This document shows, piece after piece, positions 22,850 through 32,173 of a stretch of DNA of 64,000 bases (its first letter is position 1; each line of letters opens with the position of its first letter). Made by a program: the position numbers and the translations under genes. Origin of the DNA: Symsagittifera roscoffensis (Eukaryota > Xenacoelomorpha > Acoela > Convolutidae); assembly GCF_963678635.1 (NCBI RefSeq), contig NC_087069.1, positions 47,510,276-47,574,275 on the forward strand. Reading direction: 5' to 3'. The notes under the pieces are model-generated. The model searched no databases, was not told the DNA's origin, and saw only the letters and a list, made by a program, of their open reading frames with translations.

Positions 22850-24748
22850 TCATTCCATCACTTCTCCATCTTGATCTTCGCTGTCTTCCAACACTTTCTC
22901 CAGCATGTCCATGGAGTTGCGGGCCGTGCCCCAACTCTCCTGTTCCAACAGCCTCGGTTTGCAGCAAGGTAGCAAGTCCACATTCACCTTCTGCTCCCGG
23001 TTCCTGCAAAAGCTGTTGTGAAGACATAGGCTCACGTTTCGTTCTAGGTCAGCTCTTAAGACCTCTTTCTTCTCATCTTCAGTAACACAAGGCGTTCCAG
23101 CTACCCACTTCACCGCTGTGGTGACCGCGTTTCTGTGCGTCAAGAATGCTCTCTTATAGGCTCCTGGTCCTATATCTAGCTGGAAAGATTGATAGGCTTC
23201 CGTGTTCCTCGACATATGACGCTTCGCGCGTTCATACATCCATGATGTCATCACTGCACGGAACCAAGGCATCAATCTTTGCCTTGACCATATTCTCTCA
23301 TTGGCTTTAGGTATCCTCAGAACCTTGCAGGTGGTTCTGAAAAGATCCAATTCACGACTCATCTTCACGTTGCTCAGCTGCTCAGGAGTCGGCACGGCCG
23401 TCTCCTGCTGACTTGTGTCCGCGTTAGCCTCCAGCCATCTCACTGCTAGCATGGCGCTAACCACCACGATTGACACTTGTTGATTCTGATCGGGCAATCC
23501 CGTGGAGTACAACTCCTCCACGTCCCATACTAGGATCATATTCCCGCGTTTGGGGTACCACAACGTCTGCGCCAAGCAGTGGCAAGGATACTCCCCATGG
23601 GTTCTCACTATGTTCCTTCGGGTCCGATACCCTGAGGCTCCCAGCAACGGTTCCACTTCCATCAGAATTCTATGTAAATCGTCTTTTTCTTCTATTGTGG
23701 GGAATTCAGTGGGTAAGGCTCCACTCGCTTTCTGTTTCTCGAACTCACTCACATTGCCTTCGTTCAATCTCATGAACTCTTCACCCACAACGTCTTGCAA
23801 CTCGCTTTCGGATCTCTTCGGGACTGCCCGAAAGATCTTTGCCAACAAGTCATATGACCTTTCCGACATTCTGGCCAACCTCACGCACTTTGGCACAGAG
23901 AAAAGTTGGTCAACCAACACTTGTTGCGTCCTCGCATCCATTACCACCATGTGCGTAGGATACTTGCTATTACAGTATGGTGCGGAGCTTGAACCCACCA
24001 TATATTTTGAACCAGTAGGTCTGTGATAGGCTTCACTATCCTTCAGATTCATTTCATTTTCTAGAGCTTCTCGCCAGCCCCCAATCTTCTGCTCTGTCTG
24101 TAAGGCTCCAGGGAATATCTCCACGCTGAGGGACGTCACTAGCTCATGGGCACGCTCTAGGCGCTCAAGCGATTCTATCGAACTCGTCATGCTACAAAAT
24201 CCCAAGGCTGTGATCAAGTTTACGTCTGTCACCCCATGGCAGTCTGCGACCAACTCCATGGCACTCTTATCTGACATGCTCAATCTTCCGTACAATCGTG
24301 CCAGTTGTCGATGCTGCTCGCTCAGCGTAATCAGGCAATGTCCCAAGTTGCAAACATGCCCTTCCATCCTACTTTGTTGAGCCAAGCATGTGCCTTGCTT
24401 CAACCAATCGCTCGATGGACTTTCCTTAGGCAGCTCCGTGGATGGATTGCTCTTCCGCTTCATCGACTTCATGGCCAGCAGATGGTGTATCATGGCCAGA
24501 TCATGTAAACTCGCGTCATCATCTAGGTCTAACGTGATATCCGCCGTCATGTCCCAGATTAAACCGGCATTAGGATGAGGGCACCAAGAAGGCTTCATGA
24601 GTTCCCACATCGTCACTAGACTGGTTTTCAAGGGACCGTCCCAAGAACCACAATCAAAACTCACTTGCCCCTTTAGCTCGGAAACCGAGGGTTCGACCAC
24701 TCGTTCTTCCAAAATAATTCCCAGCTTGGGTTGTTCCACCATCAGCAT
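22850..24748 (-). CDS. LTR element cargo frame E, 632 residues
   Basis: Last frame before the 3' tail. I do not recognise the family. Visible features are several scattered cysteine/histidine pairs (EGHVCNLGHC; YPCHCLAQTLWYP), a probable helical stretch around residues 420-440 (VSIVVVSAMLAVRWLEANAD), and an acidic C-terminal end. No signal peptide or clear membrane anchor, so it does not look like an envelope protein. It starts within a few bases of the end of frame D, suggesting coupled expression. Confidence 0.6.
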   Translation of the reverse strand: MLMVEQPKLGIILEERVVEPSVSELKGQVSFDCGSWDGPLKTSLVTMWELMKPSWCPHPNAGLIWDMTADITLDLDDDASLHDLAMIHHLLAMKSMKRKSNPSTELPKESPSSDWLKQGTCLAQQSRMEGHVCNLGHCLITLSEQHRQLARLYGRLSMSDKSAMELVADCHGVTDVNLITALGFCSMTSSIESLERLERAHELVTSLSVEIFPGALQTEQKIGGWREALENEMNLKDSEAYHRPTGSKYMVGSSSAPYCNSKYPTHMVVMDARTQQVLVDQLFSVPKCVRLARMSERSYDLLAKIFRAVPKRSESELQDVVGEEFMRLNEGNVSEFEKQKASGALPTEFPTIEEKDDLHRILMEVEPLLGASGYRTRRNIVRTHGEYPCHCLAQTLWYPKRGNMILVWDVEELYSTGLPDQNQQVSIVVVSAMLAVRWLEANADTSQQETAVPTPEQLSNVKMSRELDLFRTTCKVLRIPKANERIWSRQRLMPWFRAVMTSWMYERAKRHMSRNTEAYQSFQLDIGPGAYKRAFLTHRNAVTTAVKWVAGTPCVTEDEKKEVLRADLERNVSLCLHNSFCRNREQKVNVDLLPCCKPRLLEQESWGTARNSMDMLEKVLEDSEDQDGEVME

Positions 24749-26865
24749 TCCAGTTTCTTTAATTGTTCGACCCAGAAATTGAGTACTATGACTTGCTCAT
24801 AGTCGAAGTATGCTTCCCTGGCTTCTTCATTCAGGAAGGGATTATACGCCATCCCCGGTATGCCAGACACATATTGGAACGACTTCAGTTTCCCTAGTGT
24901 TGCAAACTCTTTTTGTCCTCTGACCGCTTCAATCAACTCTCGGCTCACTTTCAATTCTTTGTTGGAATATCTTCTCACCTCTTCCAACTTGCGATAGCTT
25001 TCCATATCACTCGACTCCTTGCTTGGCACAGTCAATGGCATGTCCTGATATAGTTCCAGGAGTGCCCTAAGGAAGTTCCTTTCACGATCAACTCCCTTTT
25101 GCCAAATGATCTTTATGCATTCTCCCAAAACAGGAGTGGGGATACGATCCACCACGAACCTGACAAAGCAAAGGGCATCCTTACGCTTAGCCCATGCTAT
25201 CGCAGAATCGTCTTTCGAAATCAACGCTCGCAGAGCTTCCATCAACTCCAGTTCCTGTTCCCGTGATTTCGAATCATTACTGGCTTCATACTCCGCTCTC
25301 TTGATGCCCATCAAGCACCAAGCCAACCGTACTTGCAGATCAGTTCTCACGCAAGGATGAGCCAGGTAATCCGCCACCGTAGCAGGTGCATGCATCGCCT
25401 CGTCGAAGTATCTCTGGAGGGCCGCCCTCCAGGAGATTTCTAGCAATTTTTCCAATCCGACTTCGTTCGCTTCAGAGGACATTACCGTTCCGTATTCTTT
25501 TCGATTTAAGTTCGAATTCTCCGTGAGCTCTTTCAGATATTCCTGCATGAGTCGCTTCTCGCTCCAAGCCATCAGGTGCCCTCTCGCGGAGTTCCTCGCT
25601 TTCAACATCTCCGTATAACCCCCTGCCGGATCTCCCATGTGGACCGATTCCGGCACAGTTATTCGACTGTACTCGACCACGTCGAGTTGTCCTTCCAGTT
25701 TTAACTTGGCCATGTTGATTCGCGAGGGTCTATAATCTTCAAGTCCTCCAGATCCACATTGACTGATGATTTCCATTTCTAACTTAGTGTCTGCCAGGGT
25801 TCGCGCCGTCTTCTTCGATCTCGTGGCGGTTATGGTCAGACCTGCCAAGAGCATAGGGGGTATCAGGTTTTCTTTTTCTCCCCCGGCTGGTGTCGCACCA
25901 TCTCCTTGCCCGCTCTCGCCTGAACGACCCGCACTAATCAGAGAGGTCACCACTGCCTTGGCTTTTGACTTCACCACCCTCTGGTTCACGACTCGACTCC
26001 CTGACTTTCCTTTCAGTCTCTTCAGCCCTTTTCTGGCTCGTCTAACAAGTAATTTCTTTGTGCCCTGCTGATCATCGGCACTGTCTTCTGTAACTGACTC
26101 GGTCAGAACATCCGACTCCATGGAGTTCACTATTTTCTCCAGGACCTCACGCATGATGGGTTGATTCAATCCCACCTTCATTATGGACTGTGTCCCATAT
26201 CGTCGTATCACGTCCCATGATTTTTCCATGAAGTTCACTCGGCTCCAGGTTGCTCTTGTCTTGCCTTCCAGTTCCATCTGATATCTTTCCCATTCCTCTT
26301 CTGGTAACGTACAGAGGAATGATATCTTCATTGACTCCTCGATTTTCCTCCTCCTCGGTGATTCATGAAGCAGTCTCTGCGGATCCCTGCTTCGGCACTC
26401 TCTAGCCTGGCTTATTGGGTCCATCGGAGATAGATCGGCCGACGCCTCCTTTGTAGGAGACATGAAGGACGATGGTGCCATCAGCAATAAACTCCCATCG
26501 ACTTCCCCATCGTCGTCTTCACTGAACCGGTATTCTAGCAAGTCCCTCTCCAACGCTCCTAGATTGGTCTCTCCCGGTTTTTCCGTCTTACTTCCGGTCT
26601 CGTCATCGTTATCGTCCTGATCCATGAATTCATCGTCGTCCGCATCAGGCTTCGGCTTGGGTCCTGAAGGTCCTTGTCGTGAGTCAGTGCCCGAGTCCGG
26701 CCGAGCCGGTACGGTCATGTCTCCTGCATGATAAAACAACTCATCATTCACCAGGAATTCTACAGATTCCTCGCCATGTGGTGCTAGGTCCTCTATCGTT
26801 ATATATGAGCCCCTCTGCTCTCCTTTGCCACTTCCATCATCACTACCTTCACCTCTCCTGACCAC
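24742..26865 (-). CDS. LTR element cargo frame D, 707 residues
   Basis: Unrecognised. The N-terminal third is strongly acidic (DADDDEFMDQDDNDDE, about residues 75-90) with proline-rich patches. A basic block, VRRARKGLKRLKGKSG, lies near residue 280 and could bind nucleic acid. The C-terminal half is predicted mostly helical. An acidic N-terminus with a basic block would suit a nucleic-acid-binding or scaffold role, but that is inference. Confidence 0.6.
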   Translation of the reverse strand: MVRRGEGSDDGSGKGEQRGSYITIEDLAPHGEESVEFLVNDELFYHAGDMTVPARPDSGTDSRQGPSGPKPKPDADDDEFMDQDDNDDETGSKTEKPGETNLGALERDLLEYRFSEDDDGEVDGSLLLMAPSSFMSPTKEASADLSPMDPISQARECRSRDPQRLLHESPRRRKIEESMKISFLCTLPEEEWERYQMELEGKTRATWSRVNFMEKSWDVIRRYGTQSIMKVGLNQPIMREVLEKIVNSMESDVLTESVTEDSADDQQGTKKLLVRRARKGLKRLKGKSGSRVVNQRVVKSKAKAVVTSLISAGRSGESGQGDGATPAGGEKENLIPPMLLAGLTITATRSKKTARTLADTKLEMEIISQCGSGGLEDYRPSRINMAKLKLEGQLDVVEYSRITVPESVHMGDPAGGYTEMLKARNSARGHLMAWSEKRLMQEYLKELTENSNLNRKEYGTVMSSEANEVGLEKLLEISWRAALQRYFDEAMHAPATVADYLAHPCVRTDLQVRLAWCLMGIKRAEYEASNDSKSREQELELMEALRALISKDDSAIAWAKRKDALCFVRFVVDRIPTPVLGECIKIIWQKGVDRERNFLRALLELYQDMPLTVPSKESSDMESYRKLEEVRRYSNKELKVSRELIEAVRGQKEFATLGKLKSFQYVSGIPGMAYNPFLNEEAREAYFDYEQVIVLNFWVEQLKKLEC

Positions 26866-28847
26866 TTCAGTCTTGATAAGTCATCCGTGGGAGAATACAC
26901 TTCGTTCCACATTTCGGCCGAGACCTCTGGTCTCCTGGAAGGTAGTGCCTTGATCTTCTTCCTACTCCAAGCATCAGGAAATGAGAAGTCGAATGTGTGC
27001 GCGGCTGCCACATTCCAGCCGATGAAGCGCGGCTCCATCCCTTCACTCCACTTCAACATTCTCTTTTCTGCATCACGAGCTGCTCCGATGCGAGGGGCAA
27101 TGATGGGAGATGTGACTCCCAACAACATCCTCCTTATCGGTGGATATCGAGGGCATTGGTCCGGCAGCGGCCTGGACCCAGGAAGCCATGTTTGCTGATT
27201 CTCTTTCGCGTGTGTGTAGGCTCCTGGCAATTGAGGTACTCTCACAGCCTCTCCGGTATCTTTCACCACTGGCCTCAAATTCCAAAGTTTTGGGTTAAAC
27301 TGGATGTGGGACAGATCCTCACGGCCCATTCGGCACTTGAAGTGGTTGTTGAAGTCCATCAACACCCAGCCTGGCTCTGCTATTCTTCCGAACAGCCTAT
27401 CGTCGCTAGCCAGCCTTCTCAGTTCACTCTGCTCTACCCAATTCAGCACGGAACAATCCACGACTGAGACCAGGTTGACATACAACACCGAATTCCTGTA
27501 TGCCTTCACTTGTACGTCCGGGAACGCGAAAGTTATCACCGGTCCATACACCACTGTGACGAATTCCCGCAATCCGTGGACGAGAGCCAACGGATCGATC
27601 CGCATCATGACAGCCAAGTCTGTTAGTAAGGGCATGCCACAATATTGCTTACATTCGCCTGCGTTCGTCGCCACCTTGTCTTCTCCCGTGACGCTTCTGT
27701 TCTGTTGCAAGAGGTATTGAAGCAGGAGAGTCCTCCAATCCTTCATCTTCCTGAGTGAGGCGGTTTCCAACTGCGCATTGAACTCGCGACTTGTTCCCAG
27801 GAGCTGTTCAGGGTAACGCAACAGCACAAGCAAGTCACCCAGTCGACCGTAGGTCATGGCAATCAGAGTCAGGAGTCCATCCAATCTCAAATCTGCCAAC
27901 GCTTGGCTAAAGAGGTTTGCCGGTCCTTTCACAAAGTTTTCATGACCAAATGTCACGTATAAGGCTAGCACCAGGCCAATCGACAACTTCCTGATGTCCT
28001 TGACGAAACTGGCGATCAGGTTCCTAGATGCCTTCGGATAGCACGTCGATAGGAAAGATGGCGTCCATCCCACTCCCATTCCACCCAAGATAGCATCTGA
28101 TCGTTCATACTGTGCCTTAGTGGCCAGCACGTCAGCTTGGAACTTGTCCAGCGACATCGTGTTAACGTCCTGCATCAGTTTCAACATCTTGCCTCCAGCT
28201 AACTCCCGGGCATCAAATAGATTCTTTAGATACGCGTGTATCTCTTTAATTATTGCCGGCGCATGCTCGAGCGCGTCCTCGCCCAAGGTGCACAGCCTCG
28301 GTGACAAATACAACCATACGTTGTTGTGCGGCTTCGTACCCAAAGCCATTGCCATGAGGTCCTCCTCCGCTGACGTCATGTTCTTTCTGATCATCCTTCC
28401 CTGCTCATTCTCTACATGATCCATCTGTCTGAACCAGAGATTATCAGCCACCTGTTGTACTAACAGATGATCGTCATCTACCCCTGGTCTTAACTTCAGC
28501 AATCTGGCGAAGTTGGACAGCTCCAACGCCAGAATCTCATCTAGCACCAACCGAGTTGTGCTACAATCTCTGAGCCCCTGTATGGCATTCGAAATGTCAG
28601 CCCAAACGGCGGGAAGCTCAGATCGGGACGGGTAGTAATTGTCCGGGTCCACTACTCTGTTTGGGGCAGGAATTATCACATTGAACCTCCCCTCTGCTAT
28701 TGTCGTGACCATTGTATATACAAATTGGAGGGGTTCCGGTAATGCAGCGTACCCTGGTGACAATACAAAGATCACCTTCACCACATTCATGGTGAAGCGT
28801 TGTCTTGCTGCTGCCTCTACCTCAGCCATCGCCGAGAGCAGTGTCAT
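26799..28847 (-). CDS. LTR element cargo frame C, 682 residues
   Basis: Unrecognised as a whole. The first 100 residues are alternating hydrophobic strands and helices (VVKVIFVLSPGYAALPEPLQ; FNVIIPAPNRVV; YYPSRSELPAVW), a layout that recalls an alpha/beta hydrolase-like or SGNH-like fold but is not conclusive. The rest is helical with no clear motif. It abuts frame B with essentially no spacing. Confidence 0.6.
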   Translation of the reverse strand: MTLLSAMAEVEAAARQRFTMNVVKVIFVLSPGYAALPEPLQFVYTMVTTIAEGRFNVIIPAPNRVVDPDNYYPSRSELPAVWADISNAIQGLRDCSTTRLVLDEILALELSNFARLLKLRPGVDDDHLLVQQVADNLWFRQMDHVENEQGRMIRKNMTSAEEDLMAMALGTKPHNNVWLYLSPRLCTLGEDALEHAPAIIKEIHAYLKNLFDARELAGGKMLKLMQDVNTMSLDKFQADVLATKAQYERSDAILGGMGVGWTPSFLSTCYPKASRNLIASFVKDIRKLSIGLVLALYVTFGHENFVKGPANLFSQALADLRLDGLLTLIAMTYGRLGDLLVLLRYPEQLLGTSREFNAQLETASLRKMKDWRTLLLQYLLQQNRSVTGEDKVATNAGECKQYCGMPLLTDLAVMMRIDPLALVHGLREFVTVVYGPVITFAFPDVQVKAYRNSVLYVNLVSVVDCSVLNWVEQSELRRLASDDRLFGRIAEPGWVLMDFNNHFKCRMGREDLSHIQFNPKLWNLRPVVKDTGEAVRVPQLPGAYTHAKENQQTWLPGSRPLPDQCPRYPPIRRMLLGVTSPIIAPRIGAARDAEKRMLKWSEGMEPRFIGWNVAAAHTFDFSFPDAWSRKKIKALPSRRPEVSAEMWNEVYSPTDDLSRLKWSGEVKVVMMEVAKESRGAHI

Positions 28848-31072
28848 TATCGCCTCTCTATAACCTCGTTACTCGGGATCGACCCATCCGTCAGACGTGA
28901 CAATAAGCCCCTGCTTTGCAGATGATCATTTGAGCCTGCAACCACTATCACCTGCGGCTCCATACTGACCACCCTTCGCACACTTATCATCATGACGATT
29001 TCTTGTCCCCAGTCCAATTTAGGTGCCGTCAAGAAAATCACATCGGGCCAAAAGAAAGACCGGGGCGTGTAGAGATAATCGGAGCCGGCCACAATCAGAT
29101 ACTTGGCCGCCTTCATGTCCAAGGGATCATAAGCTGCAAAAAGGCCATCGCCTATTGGGGCCTTTAGTTTCCCATAGCTCTTATCGTCTCCAACCACTGT
29201 CGTCGTTCGGGGGTAGTCCCTCGAATACTCGCCAGGCGTCTGACCTGGTGGTTTAGCGAACTGCCTATACATCTTGTGATGCTTGTTATTGGGCTTGTTC
29301 TCTGTCTGGAATTTGCCCTTGCGAGCAGGTGGTGTCCTTTCCCGGGTCCTATCTCGAACATCGGTGAGCGACCGGGTGTTCAAAGGTCCAAAGGTATTGT
29401 CATGAGGCAATCCATTCAAATCCACATGTCGGAGTGAGGTCGAGGAGCTGAATTTCTCCTGCTCTGCTAACAGCCAATCCACGCCCGGTATCCGATAAAG
29501 TCGCGATACTGTGGGACTTTCTCCGCCAGTTATTCTCATTGCGTCCTCCCGACACGTCAAGGTATTCATGTTCAATTTCGCCGACATCTCCGTCTTATAC
29601 TGACCCCAATGACTAGAATCTGATCTATTCCAAAGCAGCCCGCTGCCTGATTCGATTCCCTCCGCTGGCACGGTACTTGTAGACGGTCCTGCTATCGAAG
29701 CAGGATTTGTCGTGGCAGGCGGATCGTTCCTCCTAGACGCGGTCTGGGAGTTATTCCTGTTGTTCTGTTCCACTGATCTCCCGAGTCGGCTTCCAATCGA
29801 TTGCGGCCTGGGAGGAGGAGCAGTCCCTAGCCTGTCTCTCACGTTTGAGCTCGGAGCAACGGTTGCAGCTGCAACCGTCTCTGTTGCCAAGGGCCCCAGA
29901 CGGTTGACGAGGGATTCGGGCACGGTTGTCCTTATTCTACTTCCTCCGGTCGAACTGGTCCGAGCCAGAGGACCGGTCGCCCTCGGCTCTTGCTCCGCTT
30001 CCCTCAATTGCGTCCGAAACACATCATTAATCCAATGCCTCCCTCGTTGGGTATTGAAGTGTACTCCATCTCTAGTGAGCGCGATGTGATCAATCATGCG
30101 CAGCATGTTCTCGAGATCCAGGAGTCGCAACTCGCCAGGGTTGTTTCTCACCAGACTGCGGGTCATTTCATTCCACCGCGTCACGTTGCCATTCATGAAA
30201 TCTGCAACTATGGTGCCCACCAAAGGATTTGGTGGTATCGTGCACAAGATCACCAGCTTGGGTCTGTACTTTTCTTTCAATTCGTTCAAGAGACACACCA
30301 ATAGAGGCTCCCACTTGCTCTCCGGAGTCACTGGGGCTCTCGAGACGTCATTGGTCCCCAGCATTATTATTAATGTATCCAGGTGATCCTCGCTCTGGAA
30401 CTCCATCATTTTGATGACCTGAGCCACTGAGGCTCCTCCAAAGGACAGAATGGTAGTCTGACCATTGACGAAGATCTCATTCAGATCTCTCACCAAACTG
30501 TCTCCAATGATCAAATGGCGACTCCCTGGGGGAATTACCTGGTCGTTCGTGGCGGGGTTCCAGCTCATGTCATTCAGGCAGGCTCGAGGATGCTCGGCTG
30601 GCACTTGCCTGAACTGATGACGTGCCATCAGATTCTTCCTAATGTCTACTACGCGAGACTTCTGAAAGACTCCACCAGGCGCTGACCTCGAGGACGCTAT
30701 CGTGTGGGGTGCTCGCTCCGAGCTATTTGATGACTGATCACGACGCTGGGAAGGAACGATCCTACCCAATGTCCGTCCAGTGGTCCGGTTGATCTCCTCC
30801 ATTGTCGCTCGGGCCACTTGGTTGAACGATTCTTGGAACTGAGGGGCGAGGTAAGTGTCAGAAGGGTCTGGTATCGTGAACCTTTGACTAGAAGCAGACG
30901 GTCGTGTCTGCTGAGGAGCCTCGGGCTTTCTCGATGCACACAAATCCAGAACCTCGGTCCCTCTCGATACACACAGCTCCTGAGCTGTTGTCCCGGGGCG
31001 TGTGTCGTTGGATCCCTCCGAGAATCTCATGCTCGCCAGGACTTCCGGTGGCACTTGGCTCAACTTCGCCAT
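28847..31072 (-). CDS. LTR element cargo frame B with SGNH/GDSL hydrolase domain
   Basis: A 741-residue frame. Around residues 185-340 it shows the SGNH order: LIIGDSLVRDL (block I serine), FGGASV (block II), IIMLGTNDVSR (block III asparagine) and DGVHFN (block V Asp/His). Enzymes of this family hydrolyse esters of lipids or sugars. SGNH/esterase domains are known in some non-LTR retrotransposons; in an LTR element this is unusual to my knowledge. A low-complexity, Ser/Arg/Pro-rich linker follows (about 360-470). A second alpha/beta-like block with IVAGSDYLY and VIVVAGSNDHL lies at the C-terminus. Substrate unknown. Confidence 0.7.
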   Translation of the reverse strand: MAKLSQVPPEVLASMRFSEGSNDTRPGTTAQELCVSRGTEVLDLCASRKPEAPQQTRPSASSQRFTIPDPSDTYLAPQFQESFNQVARATMEEINRTTGRTLGRIVPSQRRDQSSNSSERAPHTIASSRSAPGGVFQKSRVVDIRKNLMARHQFRQVPAEHPRACLNDMSWNPATNDQVIPPGSRHLIIGDSLVRDLNEIFVNGQTTILSFGGASVAQVIKMMEFQSEDHLDTLIIMLGTNDVSRAPVTPESKWEPLLVCLLNELKEKYRPKLVILCTIPPNPLVGTIVADFMNGNVTRWNEMTRSLVRNNPGELRLLDLENMLRMIDHIALTRDGVHFNTQRGRHWINDVFRTQLREAEQEPRATGPLARTSSTGGSRIRTTVPESLVNRLGPLATETVAAATVAPSSNVRDRLGTAPPPRPQSIGSRLGRSVEQNNRNNSQTASRRNDPPATTNPASIAGPSTSTVPAEGIESGSGLLWNRSDSSHWGQYKTEMSAKLNMNTLTCREDAMRITGGESPTVSRLYRIPGVDWLLAEQEKFSSSTSLRHVDLNGLPHDNTFGPLNTRSLTDVRDRTRERTPPARKGKFQTENKPNNKHHKMYRQFAKPPGQTPGEYSRDYPRTTTVVGDDKSYGKLKAPIGDGLFAAYDPLDMKAAKYLIVAGSDYLYTPRSFFWPDVIFLTAPKLDWGQEIVMMISVRRVVSMEPQVIVVAGSNDHLQSRGLLSRLTDGSIPSNEVIERR

Positions 31073-31090
31073 ATACAGCTCCTTCAGGTG

Positions 31091-31705
31091 CTATATTTCA
31101 TCCTCCTTATAAGCCACCTGTAGATCTTCGTATTTCTTCTTCCATTCGTCCCTTTCTCGAGCTATTGCCCTATACTCCTGGAGTTTGGCACACAGCTCGC
31201 TCTGATCTTTCTCCTTCTTTTCCAGCGTCTCGATCGTCTCCGACGTCTGGATCTCTATCTCACTCACCCTCACTTTCTTCAAAGGAGGAGCGGCTGTAGG
31301 AGAGTCGACCGAATGTGACGGGCCTGGCCCATCACGTTGTCTCTTTGCTCCGATGAGTGGCTGCGCCGGTTGGACTGGTAAGGGCATCTCACCTAGCCGG
31401 TGGTCCCTCTGTTCACCCAGTCCTGGCTCACGAGCCAGGTCGTGGCCAGACATTTCTCCACGCCGCCATCTCATCAGTCGGTTTCGACCTCTCTCGGCGG
31501 TCCCGGACTCACCGTAGGCCAACATCAACACGACTTCTGTAGGGCGATTCCCTCGACCCTCTCGTCCTAGTACATTGAGGAGTGCGACCACAAACATCGC
31601 CAACCCCGGGTCTTCTCGTGTGAAATCACAATCGATCAGCCGCTGATAGATCTCGTCTAGAGTCGCTCCTAGACTCGCTGAGAGGAATTCCATCGTGTCA
31701 CCCAT
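31091..31705 (-). CDS. LTR element cargo frame A, coiled-coil protein, 204 residues
   Basis: The first cargo frame after the spacer. Residues 1-75 form a helical unit starting MGDTMEFLSASLGATLDE; the middle is Gly/Arg/Pro-rich. Residues about 148-200 show heptad-like spacing (TIETLEKKEKDQSELCAKL; ERDEWKKKYEDLQVAY), so a coiled coil is likely. The role could be assembly of the other cargo proteins; no family recognised. Confidence 0.6.
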   Translation of the reverse strand: MGDTMEFLSASLGATLDEIYQRLIDCDFTREDPGLAMFVVALLNVLGREGRGNRPTEVVLMLAYGESGTAERGRNRLMRWRRGEMSGHDLAREPGLGEQRDHRLGEMPLPVQPAQPLIGAKRQRDGPGPSHSVDSPTAAPPLKKVRVSEIEIQTSETIETLEKKEKDQSELCAKLQEYRAIARERDEWKKKYEDLQVAYKEDEI

Positions 31706-32173
31706 TTCTTATCGTGTTGATTCTTCTTGTCGTGTCGTGTAATTCCTTCGTTTGATTCAATGAATTCAATAAACAATCATCGATCAATCAAGATCTAAAA
31801 AACAAGTCGCGACTTAGAACCATCATTTTTGGATACAACATCATTCAATTCTTTAAAACTCTCCATTGAAATTCTTTTTTCAATTCTGATTTAAAAATTT
31901 AGCACCAAGGTGGATCGTCCACCTTTACCTTTGTCAGAGTAGCACGAATGTGCGCTGTCACCTTGATGACCTGGAGTGCCCCAGGTATTTTATGACACAA
32001 ACATAAAACATATCATAACAATAACATAACATAAACACATAAACATCACACACCTACACTATCACATAAAATCATAATCCCTAATACTGTACCTAAAACC
32101 TAACCTAACCTAAACTTGACTCTAATTCCTGTCGAATAACTTAAAAAAATCCACTTATCGCCGAGCGCATTTC
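31706..32173 (-). other. AT-rich spacer between pol region and cargo frames
   Basis: About 470 bp, clearly more AT-rich than the frames on both sides. It holds short iterations ACATAACATAAACAC and CCTAACCTAACC (about 32,090-32,115). Its place between the pol block and the cargo block suggests a regulatory site (internal promoter, splice or reinitiation), but no specific signal is identified. Confidence 0.4.

Noticed and set aside
22850-31705. Polinton/Maverick or envelope genes in the cargo block
   Set aside because: No DNA polymerase, packaging ATPase, capsid or membrane-anchored glycoprotein is recognisable. LTRs and Ty3-type pol define the element.
32092-32115. Telomere-like CCTAACCTAACC repeats
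   Set aside because: Only about three units, inside the spacer of the LTR element. Not a telomere.
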